This document shows positions 1 to 9,567 of a stretch of 10,972 bases of DNA, piece by piece. Position numbers and translations under genes: made by a program. The stretch lies in NCBI GenBank assembly GCA_013362835.1, contig JABFVJ010000263.1, positions 1 through 10,972 of the forward strand, written 5' to 3'. How positions within the stretch are numbered: the first letter of the stretch is position 1; every line of letters starts with the position of its first letter. This DNA comes from Nonomuraea sp. Lineage in GTDB: Bacteria > Actinomycetota > Actinomycetes > Streptosporangiales > Streptosporangiaceae. Below the pieces are notes generated by a model. It had not been told where the DNA came from and ran no database searches. It saw only the letters and a program-made list of their open reading frames with translations.

Positions 1-641
1 TTCTGCATGCCGCCGGGCACGTGAACACGGCCGACCCGATCGAGTTCGTCGTGGCCGCGCTCGGACCGGGGGCCGCCGCCGTCGCCGGCCGCCGCGGCAC
101 CGGGCTGATCTCCTTCGGCCTGCTGGACCCGGCCGCCTGGCGCGCACTGCACGACGCCCGCCGCCACGCCGCTCACGGCGCACCCCACGCCCGTACGGAC
201 TCCTACGTGGTCACTGTGGTGCACGTACTCGACGAGGACGAGGACCCCGTCGGCGATGCGGCCCGTGATGCGACCGGCCACCTCGTCCTGTCGTTGCTGG
301 CCTTCGCCGCCGACACCGCCGCCGACGCACGCGCCTTCGCCGGGCGACTCGCCCCCGAGGAACTTGGGGCGGTGCGGCGGCTCCTGGACCGGCGCGGCAC
401 CACCGCCACCGCACCTGACCGGCACACCAAGCTCTACCCCGGCTACCTCGGACGCATCGCGCCGGAGGACCGGGACCTGATCCTGCCCTCGCTGATGAAC
501 ACCCTGGCCCTGGTCGGGACCCGTGACGATCTCCGCGCCCGCATCGCCGGCCTGGAGCAGGCCGGCGTCGACGAGTTGCTCATCCAGCCGGTGATCGACC
601 CACCCACCGAGATGGCCCGGCTCGCGAACCTCCTCACCTGA
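1..641 (+). CDS. LLM-class (luciferase-like) flavin-dependent oxidoreductase, C-terminal part, 5' truncated
   Basis: This is the 3' part of a bacterial luciferase-like monooxygenase gene, a TIM-barrel family using reduced FMN or F420. The frame is open from base 3 to the left edge, and the first in-frame GTG (base 21) has no Shine-Dalgarno, so the true start probably lies outside the window. Family signs are the strand VVAALGPGAAAVAG soon after the left edge, matching the family's A-L-G-P...A-G segment, and the C-terminal block LVGTRDDLRARIAGLEQAGVDELLIQPV, which matches the usual closing segment of F420-type LLM proteins. About 212 codons are visible, where full-length members are usually 280-350 residues. 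The flavin type and substrate cannot be read from this fragment. The TGA at 639-641 is followed by possible GC-rich hairpins. The next gene lies 202 bases away and need not be co-transcribed. Confidence 0.8.
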   Translation, partial: LHAAGHVNTADPIEFVVAALGPGAAAVAGRRGTGLISFGLLDPAAWRALHDARRHAAHGAPHARTDSYVVTVVHVLDEDEDPVGDAARDATGHLVLSLLAFAADTAADARAFAGRLAPEELGAVRRLLDRRGTTATAPDRHTKLYPGYLGRIAPEDRDLILPSLMNTLALVGTRDDLRARIAGLEQAGVDELLIQPVIDPPTEMARLANLLT

Positions 642-672
642 AACGCGCACGATCGGAAGCCCTCACCTCCGG

Positions 673-717
673 GCCGCCCCCGCGGGTCATCACGGGCGGC
701 GGCGCGGCTCACGCCCG
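673..717 (+). terminator. possible GC-rich terminator, two competing hairpins
   Basis: Thirty-one bases after the oxidoreductase stop, GCCGCCC (673-679) can pair with GGGCGGC (694-700) across a 14-base loop. Alternatively CGGGCG (693-698) can pair with CGCCCG (712-717). The two stems share bases 694-698 and so exclude each other. No T-run follows, as is common for actinomycete terminators. In DNA this GC-rich such stems also arise by chance, so the call is weak. Confidence 0.25.
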
Positions 718-746
718 AGGCGGCTTCCCCCACGGTGGTGGCGCGT

Positions 747-773
747 CCTTCAGAGGGGCCCTCCATTTGAAGG
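747..773 (+). other. weak inverted repeat upstream of the LysE-type gene
   Basis: CCTTCA (747-752) and TGAAGG (768-773) are perfect reverse complements, and inside them GAG (753-755) can pair with CTC (761-763). It lies about 70 bases before the exporter start, where an operator or leader hairpin could sit. No convincing -35/-10 pair was found in 642-843. Function is unproven. Confidence 0.2.
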
Positions 774-830
774 TCGCCCGTGGTCCGGCGCTTCGAGGTG
801 GCCTTTCGCTGAGGGGCTTGGAGGGGGTAT

Positions 831-836
831 GGGAGG
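831..836 (+). promoter_or_regulatory. Shine-Dalgarno that sets the exporter start at 844
   Basis: GGGAGG sits 7 bases before the ATG at 844. The alternative ATG at 829 has its own purine run (820-827) only one base upstream, too close for normal initiation. The 844 start is therefore preferred although the frame is open from 829. Confidence 0.6.
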
Positions 837-843
837 ATTTGGT

Positions 844-1476
844 ATGCCTCTTGATGGTCATTTGCTGGCCCTGTTCACCGTTACCACCATCGTCGCGATG
901 ATCATGCCTGGGCCCGACATGCTGTTCGTTCTCGGGTGTGGGATGCGTGGCGGGGCGCGGGCCGGGTTGCTGGCGACGGCGGGGGTGGCGACCAGCGAGG
1001 CGGTGCACGTCGCGGTGGCCGCCGCCGGGCTGGCCGCGTTGTTCGCCGCCGTGCCGGTGGCCTTCACCGTCGTACGGGTCGCCGGCGCCGCCTACCTGAT
1101 CTACCTGGGCGTCCGGATGCTGCGCAACCGCAAGGGTGGGCTGAGCGAGATGCCCGAGATGGGCGGAGGCATGTCGGGACGCCGGGCCTACCTCAGCGGC
1201 CTGTTGACGAACTTGCTCAATCCCAAGATGGTCACCTTCACGATCGCCTTCCTTCCGCAGTTCATCAACCCGGCGCTGGGCCAGGTGTGGCTGCAGTTCG
1301 CCGTTCTCGGCGCCATCCTGATCGCGCTGGAGTTCGTGGTGGACGGGGCGGTGGGCGTGCTGGCCGGGCGGATCGGCGGGTGGCTGCGCCGCAAGGCGGC
1401 GGCCCGCCGCCGGGTGGAAGTGGCGACGGGCGGCCTCTTCATCGGGCTCGGCCTGAAACTGGCCGTCGATCAGTGA
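844..1476 (+). CDS. LysE/RhtB-family amino-acid or metabolite exporter
   Basis: This 210-residue integral membrane protein belongs to the LysE/RhtB family, whose known members export amino acids or related metabolites. The family signature MPGPDMLFVL is at residues 21-30, followed by GARAGLLATAGVATSE (37-52) and the conserved LLNPK before the fourth helix (124-128). Hydrophobic segments lie at about 5-22, 40-66, 72-92, 115-140, 147-172 and 192-208, giving the usual six-segment pattern. Length is normal for the family (about 205-215). The basic stretch near 181-190 (LRRKAAARRR) probably faces the cytoplasm. The ATG at 844 is chosen over 829 because of Shine-Dalgarno spacing. The gene converges on the peptide-transporter operon, with 12 bases between stop codons. 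Nothing identifies the exported substrate, and no LysG-type regulator is adjacent. Confidence 0.9.
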   Translation: MPLDGHLLALFTVTTIVAMIMPGPDMLFVLGCGMRGGARAGLLATAGVATSEAVHVAVAAAGLAALFAAVPVAFTVVRVAGAAYLIYLGVRMLRNRKGGLSEMPEMGGGMSGRRAYLSGLLTNLLNPKMVTFTIAFLPQFINPALGQVWLQFAVLGAILIALEFVVDGAVGVLAGRIGGWLRRKAAARRRVEVATGGLFIGLGLKLAVDQ

Positions 1477-1488
1477 GCCCGCCGAGGG

Positions 1489-3183
1489 TCAGCCGGTGAA
1501 GCCGATGTCCTCGTAGCGGAGGTCGTAGAACCCGCGGGCGCCGACGTTGGCCAGGCTCTGCTTGGCCGCCACCAGCTGCGGACGCTGGTACAGCGGCAGG
1601 ACGTTGACCAGCTTCCAGATCAGGCCGTCGGCCACGTTCGTCTGGTTGCGGGCCCCCGCCGGGTCGAGGTTCTGGGACGCCTTGTCCATGGCCTGGTCGA
1701 TCTCGGCCGACCCGGTACGCCCGAAGTTGGCGTTCCAGTTCTTCCCGTTCGCCGAATTCGCGTAAATCCCATAGCTGCTCGAAATCGGAAAAGGCGTCCC
1801 GATGTAGGCAAAGGGCGTTATGTCGAAGTTGCCGGGAATGACGTACTTGGTGAAGAAGTCGTCGCTCGGGACCGCCTTGATCGTGAGCTTCACCCCTATC
1901 TGAGCCAGCATGTTCTGGGCCAGCTCACCCTCCGACTTGCTGATCTGCACCCCCGACGGTACGACGAACCGCAGGTCCAGCGGCCGCCCGTTCTTCTGCC
2001 GTACGGCTCCGTTGAGCTTCCACCCGGCGGTCTCCAGCAACTGCTTGGCCCGCTCGGGGTTGTAAACGCCGAGATTTCCGGCGTTGTCCAGGTATCCCTC
2101 CTGGGTGTTCATGAAGAAGTGGTTGTTCAGCAGCGCGATCGGCCAGTTCAAACCCTGCAGATCGGACTGCGCGATGGCCTGCCGGTTGATGCCGAGCTGG
2201 ACGGCCTGCCGCACGTTCACGTCCTTCAGCAGCTCGCTCGACCCGTTGAAGGTGAAATGCCGGAAGTCGGGCCCGGCGGCCTGGCGGACCTGCGCCCCCT
2301 GCGTGCCCCTGGCCCGCGCGTAGTCGGGCGCCGACGGCCCGACGTCGATGAGGTCGAGCTCCCCGTTGCTGAACGCCCCGATCAGCGAGTCCTGCTCCGA
2401 CGCCCGGTAGATGATCTGGTCGAGCTTGGCCCGGTTCCCCCACCAGGCGTCGTCGCGGACGATCGTGATCGTCTTGGCCGTCTGGTCGAACCCCTTGAAC
2501 TTGAACGGCCCGGCCGTCACCGGGATCTTGTTCAGCCAGTCGTTGTTGAAGGCCTGCGGCGACTTGTTGGTGGAGGCCGGCAGCAGCGGGCCGAACAACG
2601 ACTGCCAGTCGCCGAACGGCTTGGCGAAGGTGACCTTCACCTCGTAGTCGTCCTTGCCGCGCGCCACCTTCTCGATGTCCTGGTAGCCGGTGGAGGAGAC
2701 GATGTGGAAGTCGGGGTCGCGGCCGTTCAGCGCCTGCCACTGCGCCTGGTAGTCGGCCCACGTGATCGGCTGCCCGTTAGACCATTTGGCCTTGGGGTTC
2801 AGGGTGTAGGTGACGACCTGCTTGGGGCTCTCGTCGGTGACCTTGGCGTCGAGCACGTAGTCGCGGTCGACCGTGATCTCCGCCTTCTCGTCGGACACGA
2901 ACGGCGTGGGCAGCAGCGCGTTGCTGATCACGGCGGCCATCGCCAGGTTGCCGTCGACGTGGTTCCTGTTCCACTGGGTGGGGAACTCGTTGATGCCCCA
3001 GCGCAACGTCCCGCCGTCCTTGACCTTGTCGCGCGGCTGCGGGTTGATGTCGAAGGCCCTGATGGACGGACGCGCGCCCTCGGCGCCGCTCCCCGAGCCG
3101 TCCCCCGAACCCCCACCGCCACAGCTCACCAGGAACAGCGAGCCGGTCACGGCGACGGCCACGACAAGACGTGCAGCTTTCAT
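1489..3183 (-). CDS. ABC-transporter substrate-binding lipoprotein, family 5 (peptide/nickel class)
   Basis: This 564-residue extracellular lipoprotein is the solute receptor of the ABC importer encoded just upstream. The N-terminus is a lipoprotein signal: K2 and R5, a hydrophobic core (6-18), then LVSC with the lipidated cysteine at residue 21, followed by a Gly/Ser linker. The mature part fits the SBP_bac_5 fold: DGGTLRWGI (57-64), VTYTLNPKAKWSNGQPITWADY (124-145, the family's 'W.nG.p.t..D' segment), the GPFKF segment (225-229), NVRQAVQLGINRQAI (323-337) and YNPERAKQLLETAGW (374-388). Length suits the family (500-600). The ATG at 3183 has AGGAGGA 9 bases upstream (3193-3199), and the gene follows the ATPase gene after 19 bases, so it is the last gene of the operon. 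Oligopeptides are the default ligand for this class, but nickel, sugars, opines and cell-wall fragments are also known, so the ligand is open. A related mycobacterial protein, LpqW, acts in lipoglycan synthesis rather than transport; the full transporter beside this gene argues for transport. Confidence 0.92.
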   Translation of the reverse strand: MKAARLVVAVAVTGSLFLVSCGGGGSGDGSGSGAEGARPSIRAFDINPQPRDKVKDGGTLRWGINEFPTQWNRNHVDGNLAMAAVISNALLPTPFVSDEKAEITVDRDYVLDAKVTDESPKQVVTYTLNPKAKWSNGQPITWADYQAQWQALNGRDPDFHIVSSTGYQDIEKVARGKDDYEVKVTFAKPFGDWQSLFGPLLPASTNKSPQAFNNDWLNKIPVTAGPFKFKGFDQTAKTITIVRDDAWWGNRAKLDQIIYRASEQDSLIGAFSNGELDLIDVGPSAPDYARARGTQGAQVRQAAGPDFRHFTFNGSSELLKDVNVRQAVQLGINRQAIAQSDLQGLNWPIALLNNHFFMNTQEGYLDNAGNLGVYNPERAKQLLETAGWKLNGAVRQKNGRPLDLRFVVPSGVQISKSEGELAQNMLAQIGVKLTIKAVPSDDFFTKYVIPGNFDITPFAYIGTPFPISSSYGIYANSANGKNWNANFGRTGSAEIDQAMDKASQNLDPAGARNQTNVADGLIWKLVNVLPLYQRPQLVAAKQSLANVGARGFYDLRYEDIGFTG

Positions 3184-3202
3184 CGAACGGATTCCTCCTG
3201 GT

Positions 3203-5241
<2,039 letters not shown>

Positions 5242-5245
<4 letters not shown>

Positions 5246-6141
5246 CGCCGGGCCGCCGGGTCGAAGGCGTCGCGCAGCGCGTCGCCGATGAGGTTGACCG
5301 CGAGCACGGTGATCACCAGCAGGCCCGCCACGAACCAGAACGTCCACGGCGCGTAGACGGCCGTGCGCGAGCCGTCGGCGATCAGCGTGCCGAAGGAGAC
5401 GTCGGGCGGCTGGATGCCGAACCCGAAGTAGGACAGCGAGGTCTCGGTGAGGATGGCCGCGCTGACGTTGAGCGTGGCGTCGACGATGAGCAGCGACGAC
5501 AGGTTGGGGATCACGTGCCGGAAGATGATCCGCACCGGCGGCACGCCCATGAACCGGGCCGCCTGGATGTACTCGCGCTCCTTGAGCGAGATCGTCATCC
5601 CCCGGACGATCTTCGAGGTCACCATCCACAGGAACAGCGCCAGCATGATCACGAACAGCACCCACTGCCCGGCCCCGAACAGCGGCGACATGATCGCCAG
5701 GATGAGGAACGCGGGCAGCACGAGCAGCAGGTCGGTCACCCAGCTCAGCGCCCGGTCGGTCCAGCCCAGGAAATAGCCGGAGAACGCCCCCACGACCGCC
5801 GCCACGGCCGTCGAGACCAGGGCCGCCAGCAGGCCCACGACCAGCGACTTCTGCATGCCGCGCAGGGTCACCGCGTAGACGTCGGAGCCGGTCTGGAGCG
5901 TTCCGAACCAGTGTAGCGGCGAGGGCGGCTGCAGGAACGCCATGAAGTCCTTGTCGGTGTAGGTCCACCGGCTGAACAGCGGCCCCACGAAGGCCAGCAG
6001 GAACATCAGCGCCAGCACCGCGAACCCGATCACCCCCTGCGGCGAGCGGAAGAAGCGCCTGAACACCACGCGCAGCCGCGACGGCGCCCGCCCCACGTCG
6101 CCGGTCAGCTCCTCGGCCAGCTCCTCGTCGGAGAGCGTCAT
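5242..6141 (-). CDS. Peptide ABC-transporter permease, DppC/OppC type
   Basis: This 299-residue inner-membrane permease pairs with the DppB-type permease to form the channel. About 30 cytoplasmic N-terminal residues precede the first helix (34-53), as in OppC-N proteins. Further hydrophobic segments lie at about 98-123, 133-155, 159-178, 213-235 and 268-286. The coupling (EAA) loop, which contacts the ATPase, is [20 protein letters not shown] at 194-213. The closing segment [14 protein letters not shown] is characteristic of DppC proteins. One oddity: the family's G-T-D-x-x-G-R-D segment before helix 2 reads GTLQTGSD here (80-87), so two usually conserved residues are changed. The ATG at 6141 overlaps the preceding permease stop by one base (TGATG), with a weak GAGGG 10 bases upstream; the stop overlaps the ATPase start by four bases, so translation is probably coupled. 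Confidence 0.93.
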
Positions 6142-7124
6142 CACGCCCGCACCCTCGGGTCGAGCGCGGCGTGCAGCAGGTCGGAGGCGAGCGCGGCGCA
6201 GAGCACGGCCACGGCGGCGAGGAAGGAGATCGCCGCCACGGTGTTGACGTCGTTGGTGAAGATCGAGTTGATCAGCTGCTCGCCCAGCCCGTGCCAGCCG
6301 AAGATCTTCTCGGTGAACGTGGCCCCGGTCAGCAGGCTGCCGAACGTGAAGGCGAAGTAGGTGGCCACCGGGATCAGCGCGGTGCGCAGCGCGTGGCGGG
6401 TGAGCGCCTTGCGCCTGCTCAGCCCCTTGGCCCTGGCCGTACGGACGAAGTCGGCGCCGAGCACGTCGAGCATCATGTTGCGCTGGTAGCGGCTGAACAC
6501 CGCGATCAGCCCGAGGGACAGCGAGATCGTCGGCAGCACCAGGTGTTGCAGCCGGTCGAGCGCGTAGCCCCAGAACCCGGTCTCCAGGCCGTCGCTGTAC
6601 TCGCCGCTCACCAGGAGCACCTGGCGGCCGAAGACGTGGTCGTTGGCCCAGGCGCCGAGCAGGATCAGCATGTTGGCCAGCACCACGACGGGCACCGCGA
6701 GCACGATGAACGACAGCCCGGTCGAGAGCCGGTCGAACCACCCGTACTGCTTGACCGCCGCGTAGGCCCCGAGCAGCACGCCGAGCAGGCTCCCGAACAG
6801 CAGCCCCAGGATGACCAGCCGGAACGTGACGCCCATCCGCCGCTTGAGGTCCTCGTTGACCGGCGACCCTGTGACGGTCCTGCCGAAGTCGCCGTGGAGC
6901 ACCCCGGAGGCCCACGTGGCGTATCGCTGCAGCAGCGGGGTCTTGTCGTTGAGGTTGAGCGCGGTGAGCTGCGCGTCGACGACCGCGGGCGGAGGTTTCG
7001 GGGTGCGGTCGGCGTAGTTGGACCGAGGGTCGAGCGCGCCGGCCGCCAGCAGGTACGCCAGGCTCGCGGCCACGGCGACCAGCACCACGTAGTTGAGCAG
7101 CCTGCGGGCCAGGAACCCCGCCAT
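6141..7124 (-). CDS. Peptide ABC-transporter permease, DppB/OppB type (first gene of the operon)
   Basis: This 327-residue inner-membrane permease is normal in length for DppB/OppB proteins. Helix 1 lies at about 10-30 directly after the basic start [10 protein letters not shown], as the family requires. A roughly 70-residue external loop contains [13 protein letters not shown] (77-89), matching the family's 'GdfG.S...g.pV' segment. Later hydrophobic segments lie at about 101-123, 134-158, 196-211, 250-270 and 297-317. The coupling loop is [20 protein letters not shown] (228-247), and the protein ends with the typical DPRVRA. The ATG at 7124 is supported by GGAGG (7131-7135) 6 bases upstream. 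It is the first gene of the four-gene importer operon; the 83-base leader to its right, after the AAA+ gene stop, is the only sizeable gap where an operon promoter could sit. Confidence 0.94.
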   Translation of the reverse strand: MAGFLARRLLNYVVLVAVAASLAYLLAAGALDPRSNYADRTPKPPPAVVDAQLTALNLNDKTPLLQRYATWASGVLHGDFGRTVTGSPVNEDLKRRMGVTFRLVILGLLFGSLLGVLLGAYAAVKQYGWFDRLSTGLSFIVLAVPVVVLANMLILLGAWANDHVFGRQVLLVSGEYSDGLETGFWGYALDRLQHLVLPTISLSLGLIAVFSRYQRNMMLDVLGADFVRTARAKGLSRRKALTRHALRTALIPVATYFAFTFGSLLTGATFTEKIFGWHGLGEQLINSIFTNDVNTVAAISFLAAVAVLCAALASDLLHAALDPRVRA

Positions 7125-7140
7125 CGTCCCCCTCCCGGAT

Positions 7141-7187
7141 GCGCACGATAGGTAGTCATACTGCTACAGGCAGCAGCATCGTGGCGC
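7141..7187 (-). promoter_or_regulatory. nested inverted repeat in the leader between the AAA+ gene and the importer operon
   Basis: On the + strand, GCGCACGAT (7141-7149) is nearly complementary to ATCGTGGCGC (7178-7187), giving nine pairs with one bulged base. Inside it CTGCT (7161-7165) pairs with AGCAG (7172-7176) over a six-base loop. It lies 21 bases past the AAA+ stop and 17 bases before the permease start, so it could end the first transcript, act as an operator for the importer operon, or both. No T-run follows and no clear -35/-10 pair was recognised. Confidence 0.4.
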
Positions 7188-7207
7188 GCGGAAATGCCAA
7201 AGAGGGG

Positions 7208-9556
7208 TTAACGTCCGGAAAGTTCGTCTACGGCGGTGCGTACGTCGTCGCTGGTGATCGTCGTGAGGTCGGCCGCGCTGGCCGCCGCGCCGCCCGAGGC
7301 CAGGGCGGCGAGCCGCACGTCGCGGCGCATCGCGGCCCGCTCGAACAGCGACCTGGCGAAGCGGCCGTTGCCCAGGCCGTCGATCAGCCGCTCCTCGCAC
7401 ACCCAGCCGAACACCTCGTCGAGGTCGCGCAGGGCCTGCTCGTCGAAGGAGTCGCCGGCCTTCTCGGCCAGCAGCACGGCGATCTGCGACAGCTCCTGCG
7501 GCGAGTAGCTGGGGAAGGCCACGCGCTGGTTGAAGCGGCTGGCCAGGCCGGGGTTGGTGGCGAGGAAGGAGTCCATCTCGCGTGGGTAGCCGGCCAGCAC
7601 GATGACGAGCCGGTCGCGGTCGTCCTCGGCCCGTTTGAGCAGGGTCTGCACGGCCTCGGAGCCGAACGCGTCGCCGCCCGCGTAGCCGGGGTTGACCAGG
7701 CTGTAGGCCTCGTCGATGAAGAGCACGCCGCCGAGCGCCCGGTCGACCAGCTCGTTGGTCTTGATCGCGGTCGCGCCGAGATGCTGGCCGACCAGGTCGG
7801 CCCGGTGGGCCTCGACGACGTCGGGCCTGGCCAGCAGGCCGAGCGCGGCGAAGATGCGGCCGAGCACCCGGGCCACCGTGGTCTTGCCGGTGCCGGGCGG
7901 CCCGGCGAAGACGAAGTGGCGCATCTGCGGCGGCGTGGGCAGCCCGCGCTCCTGCCGCATCCTGGCCACCTGGAGCTGGGCGGCGATGGCGTGCACGCGC
8001 CGCTTGACCGGCTCCAGGCCCGCCATCCTGTCGAGGTCGGCGAGCGCCTCCTCCAGGCTGGGGGTGGCGACGTAGCCGCGGAAGCGGGCGGTCAGCTCGT
8101 CGAACGCCTTGGTCACGTCGGGGGTCTTGGTGGTCACCAGGTCCTGGGTGGTCGGGGTGCCGCCCGCGCCCACCACCCGCACGTCCCTGGCCTGCGCGGC
8201 GGCCTCGACCAGGCTGCGGACGAACCTGGCGTTGCCCAGCTCGTCGACCAGGCCGCGGCGCTGGACGTCGTCGAACAGGCCGAGCAGGGCGCGCCTGGTG
8301 TCGGCGTCCATCGTGTCGCCCCTGCGCCGCTGGAGCAGCTCGGTGATCTCGGCCAGCTCGGCCGCGGAATAGCTGGGGAACCGCACCCGGGTCGCGAACC
8401 TGCTGGCCAGACCCGGGTTGCTGGACAGGAACGCGGCCATCTCCTGCTCGTAGCCGGCCAGGATGATGATCAGCCGCTCGCGGTCGTCCTCGGCCCGTTT
8501 GAGCAGGGTCTGCACGGCCTCGGCGCCGAACCTGTCGGGCTGGCCGTCGGAGGAGTTGATGAGGCTGTAGGCCTCGTCGACGAACAGCACGCCGCCGAGC
8601 GCCCGGTCGACCAGCTCGTTGGTCTTGATCGCGGTCGCGCCCAGGAACTCGCCCACCAGGTCGGCCCGCTGGGCCTCGACCACGTAGGGGGTCTCCAGCA
8701 GGCCGAACGCGTAGAAGATCTTGGCGAGGGCGCGGGCCACGCTGGTCTTGCCGGTGCCGGGCGGGCCGACGAACACGAAGTGCCTGGTGGGGCGCTCGGC
8801 GGTGTAGCCGGCCTCGGCGCGCAGGCGGGTGGCCTCGATGGAGGCGGCGATCGAGCGGACCTGCTCCTTGACCGGCGCGAGCCCGATCATGCCCTCCAGC
8901 TCGGCGAGCGCGTCCTCGACGGAGATCTGCGGGGGCGCGCCCGCCTTGTCGGCCTGCGGCTCCGGCCTGACCTCGCGGGCGCGTACGCGGACCTGCTGTT
9001 CCTCGACGGTCAGCTCGGCCTTGACCCGGCGCGCCTGCAGGAACCGGTAGACGAGCGCGACGGCGGCGGCGAGGCAGGCGGCCCAGAGCGCGACGGTCGC
9101 CGACACGAAGGAGAGCCCGGCGGCCAGCAGCCCGGCCGGCACGAGCGCCACCAGCGTGGTCAGCCACGGGGTGACCCAGCGGATCAGGTGGGCGGCGGCG
9201 GCCACGGGCAGGGCGAGCCCGACCATCACGTGGAGCGCCGTGGACCCCGGCGGGAAGAGCCCGGAGAACGCCGGCAGCGCCAGCACGACCCACCCGGCCA
9301 CGACCAGCGCGGTCGCGGCGGCCCTCGGGAAGCGCATGGTCAGGGCCACGAAGCCGAGCGCCAGCAGCACGAGGGGGAACGTCTTCAGCAGATCCCAGCC
9401 GAGCGCCGCGCCGACCCCCATGGCGCCGATGAGCACAACGGCGTAAAGCACCCGGCGCACGGCCGGGGGGATCTGGAAATAACGCAGCCGCACCTGCTCG
9501 AACAGATCCCGCGCCGCGGCCCGCCCCGCGGTCTGGGCCCTGTCGGACTCACGCAT
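7208..9556 (-). CDS. Membrane-anchored protein with two tandem CbxX/CfxQ-type AAA+ ATPase domains
   Basis: This 782-residue protein has an N-terminal membrane region and two AAA+ modules; the partner is unknown. Hydrophobic segments at about 34-52, 57-75, 79-98, 106-127, 132-149 and 152-172 suggest six helices, then a charged linker (173-210). Module 1 (about 212-462): Walker A GPPGTGKT (264-271), Walker B VLFVDEAY (323-330), LIIILAGY (362-369), arginine-finger segment NPGLASRF (380-387), sensor-2-like GNARFVRSL (441-449). Module 2 (about 498-750): GPPGTGKT (552-559), VLFIDEAY (611-618), VIVLAGY (651-657), NPGLASRF (668-675), GNGRFARSL (729-737). The GATAIKTNELVDRALGGVLF segment is typical of CbxX/CfxQ, SpoVK and EccA ATPases, and both sites look competent. 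Known relatives remodel protein complexes (CbbX on RuBisCO; EccA in type VII secretion), but neither context is visible and no TPR region is present. ATG 9556 is preferred to GTG 9559 for ribosome-site spacing. Confidence 0.93.
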   Translation of the reverse strand: MRESDRAQTAGRAAARDLFEQVRLRYFQIPPAVRRVLYAVVLIGAMGVGAALGWDLLKTFPLVLLALGFVALTMRFPRAAATALVVAGWVVLALPAFSGLFPPGSTALHVMVGLALPVAAAAHLIRWVTPWLTTLVALVPAGLLAAGLSFVSATVALWAACLAAAVALVYRFLQARRVKAELTVEEQQVRVRAREVRPEPQADKAGAPPQISVEDALAELEGMIGLAPVKEQVRSIAASIEATRLRAEAGYTAERPTRHFVFVGPPGTGKTSVARALAKIFYAFGLLETPYVVEAQRADLVGEFLGATAIKTNELVDRALGGVLFVDEAYSLINSSDGQPDRFGAEAVQTLLKRAEDDRERLIIILAGYEQEMAAFLSSNPGLASRFATRVRFPSYSAAELAEITELLQRRRGDTMDADTRRALLGLFDDVQRRGLVDELGNARFVRSLVEAAAQARDVRVVGAGGTPTTQDLVTTKTPDVTKAFDELTARFRGYVATPSLEEALADLDRMAGLEPVKRRVHAIAAQLQVARMRQERGLPTPPQMRHFVFAGPPGTGKTTVARVLGRIFAALGLLARPDVVEAHRADLVGQHLGATAIKTNELVDRALGGVLFIDEAYSLVNPGYAGGDAFGSEAVQTLLKRAEDDRDRLVIVLAGYPREMDSFLATNPGLASRFNQRVAFPSYSPQELSQIAVLLAEKAGDSFDEQALRDLDEVFGWVCEERLIDGLGNGRFARSLFERAAMRRDVRLAALASGGAAASAADLTTITSDDVRTAVDELSGR
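7614..7777 (-). repeat. module-2 copy of intragenic direct repeats (46 and 56 bp)
   Basis: Bases 7614-7659 are identical to 8478-8523 (46 bp), and 7722-7777 are identical to 8586-8641 (56 bp), by direct reading. Both pairs are offset by exactly 864 bases (288 codons). They encode the segment after Walker B (AEAVQTLLKRAEDDR region) and the segment up to Walker B (ATAIKTNELVDRALGGVL). Perfect identity including third codon positions points to recent duplication or gene conversion between the two AAA+ modules. Confidence 0.9.
8478..8641 (-). repeat. module-1 copy of intragenic direct repeats (46 and 56 bp)
   Basis: This is the partner of the repeat at 7614-7777: 8478-8523 and 8586-8641 match it without a mismatch. 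The 62 bases between the two blocks differ from the other copy by several substitutions but no net length change, since the offset stays at 864. Confidence 0.9.
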
Positions 9557-9560
9557 CACG

Positions 9561-9567
9561 CCTCCCC
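9561..9567 (-). promoter_or_regulatory. Shine-Dalgarno of the AAA+ gene
   Basis: The - strand reads GGGGAGG here, 4 bases before the ATG at 9556 but only 1 base before the GTG at 9559. This favours the ATG as the start, although the spacing is short. Confidence 0.55.

Noticed and set aside
1449..1465. Small hairpin CGGCC/GGCCG near the convergent stops as a terminator
   Set aside because: The stem is only five pairs, lies within the exporter coding sequence and has no T-run on either strand.
7208..9556. AAA+ gene as EccA of a type VII secretion system
   Set aside because: It has membrane helices instead of the N-terminal TPR-like domain, two modules rather than one, and no ESX gene in the window.
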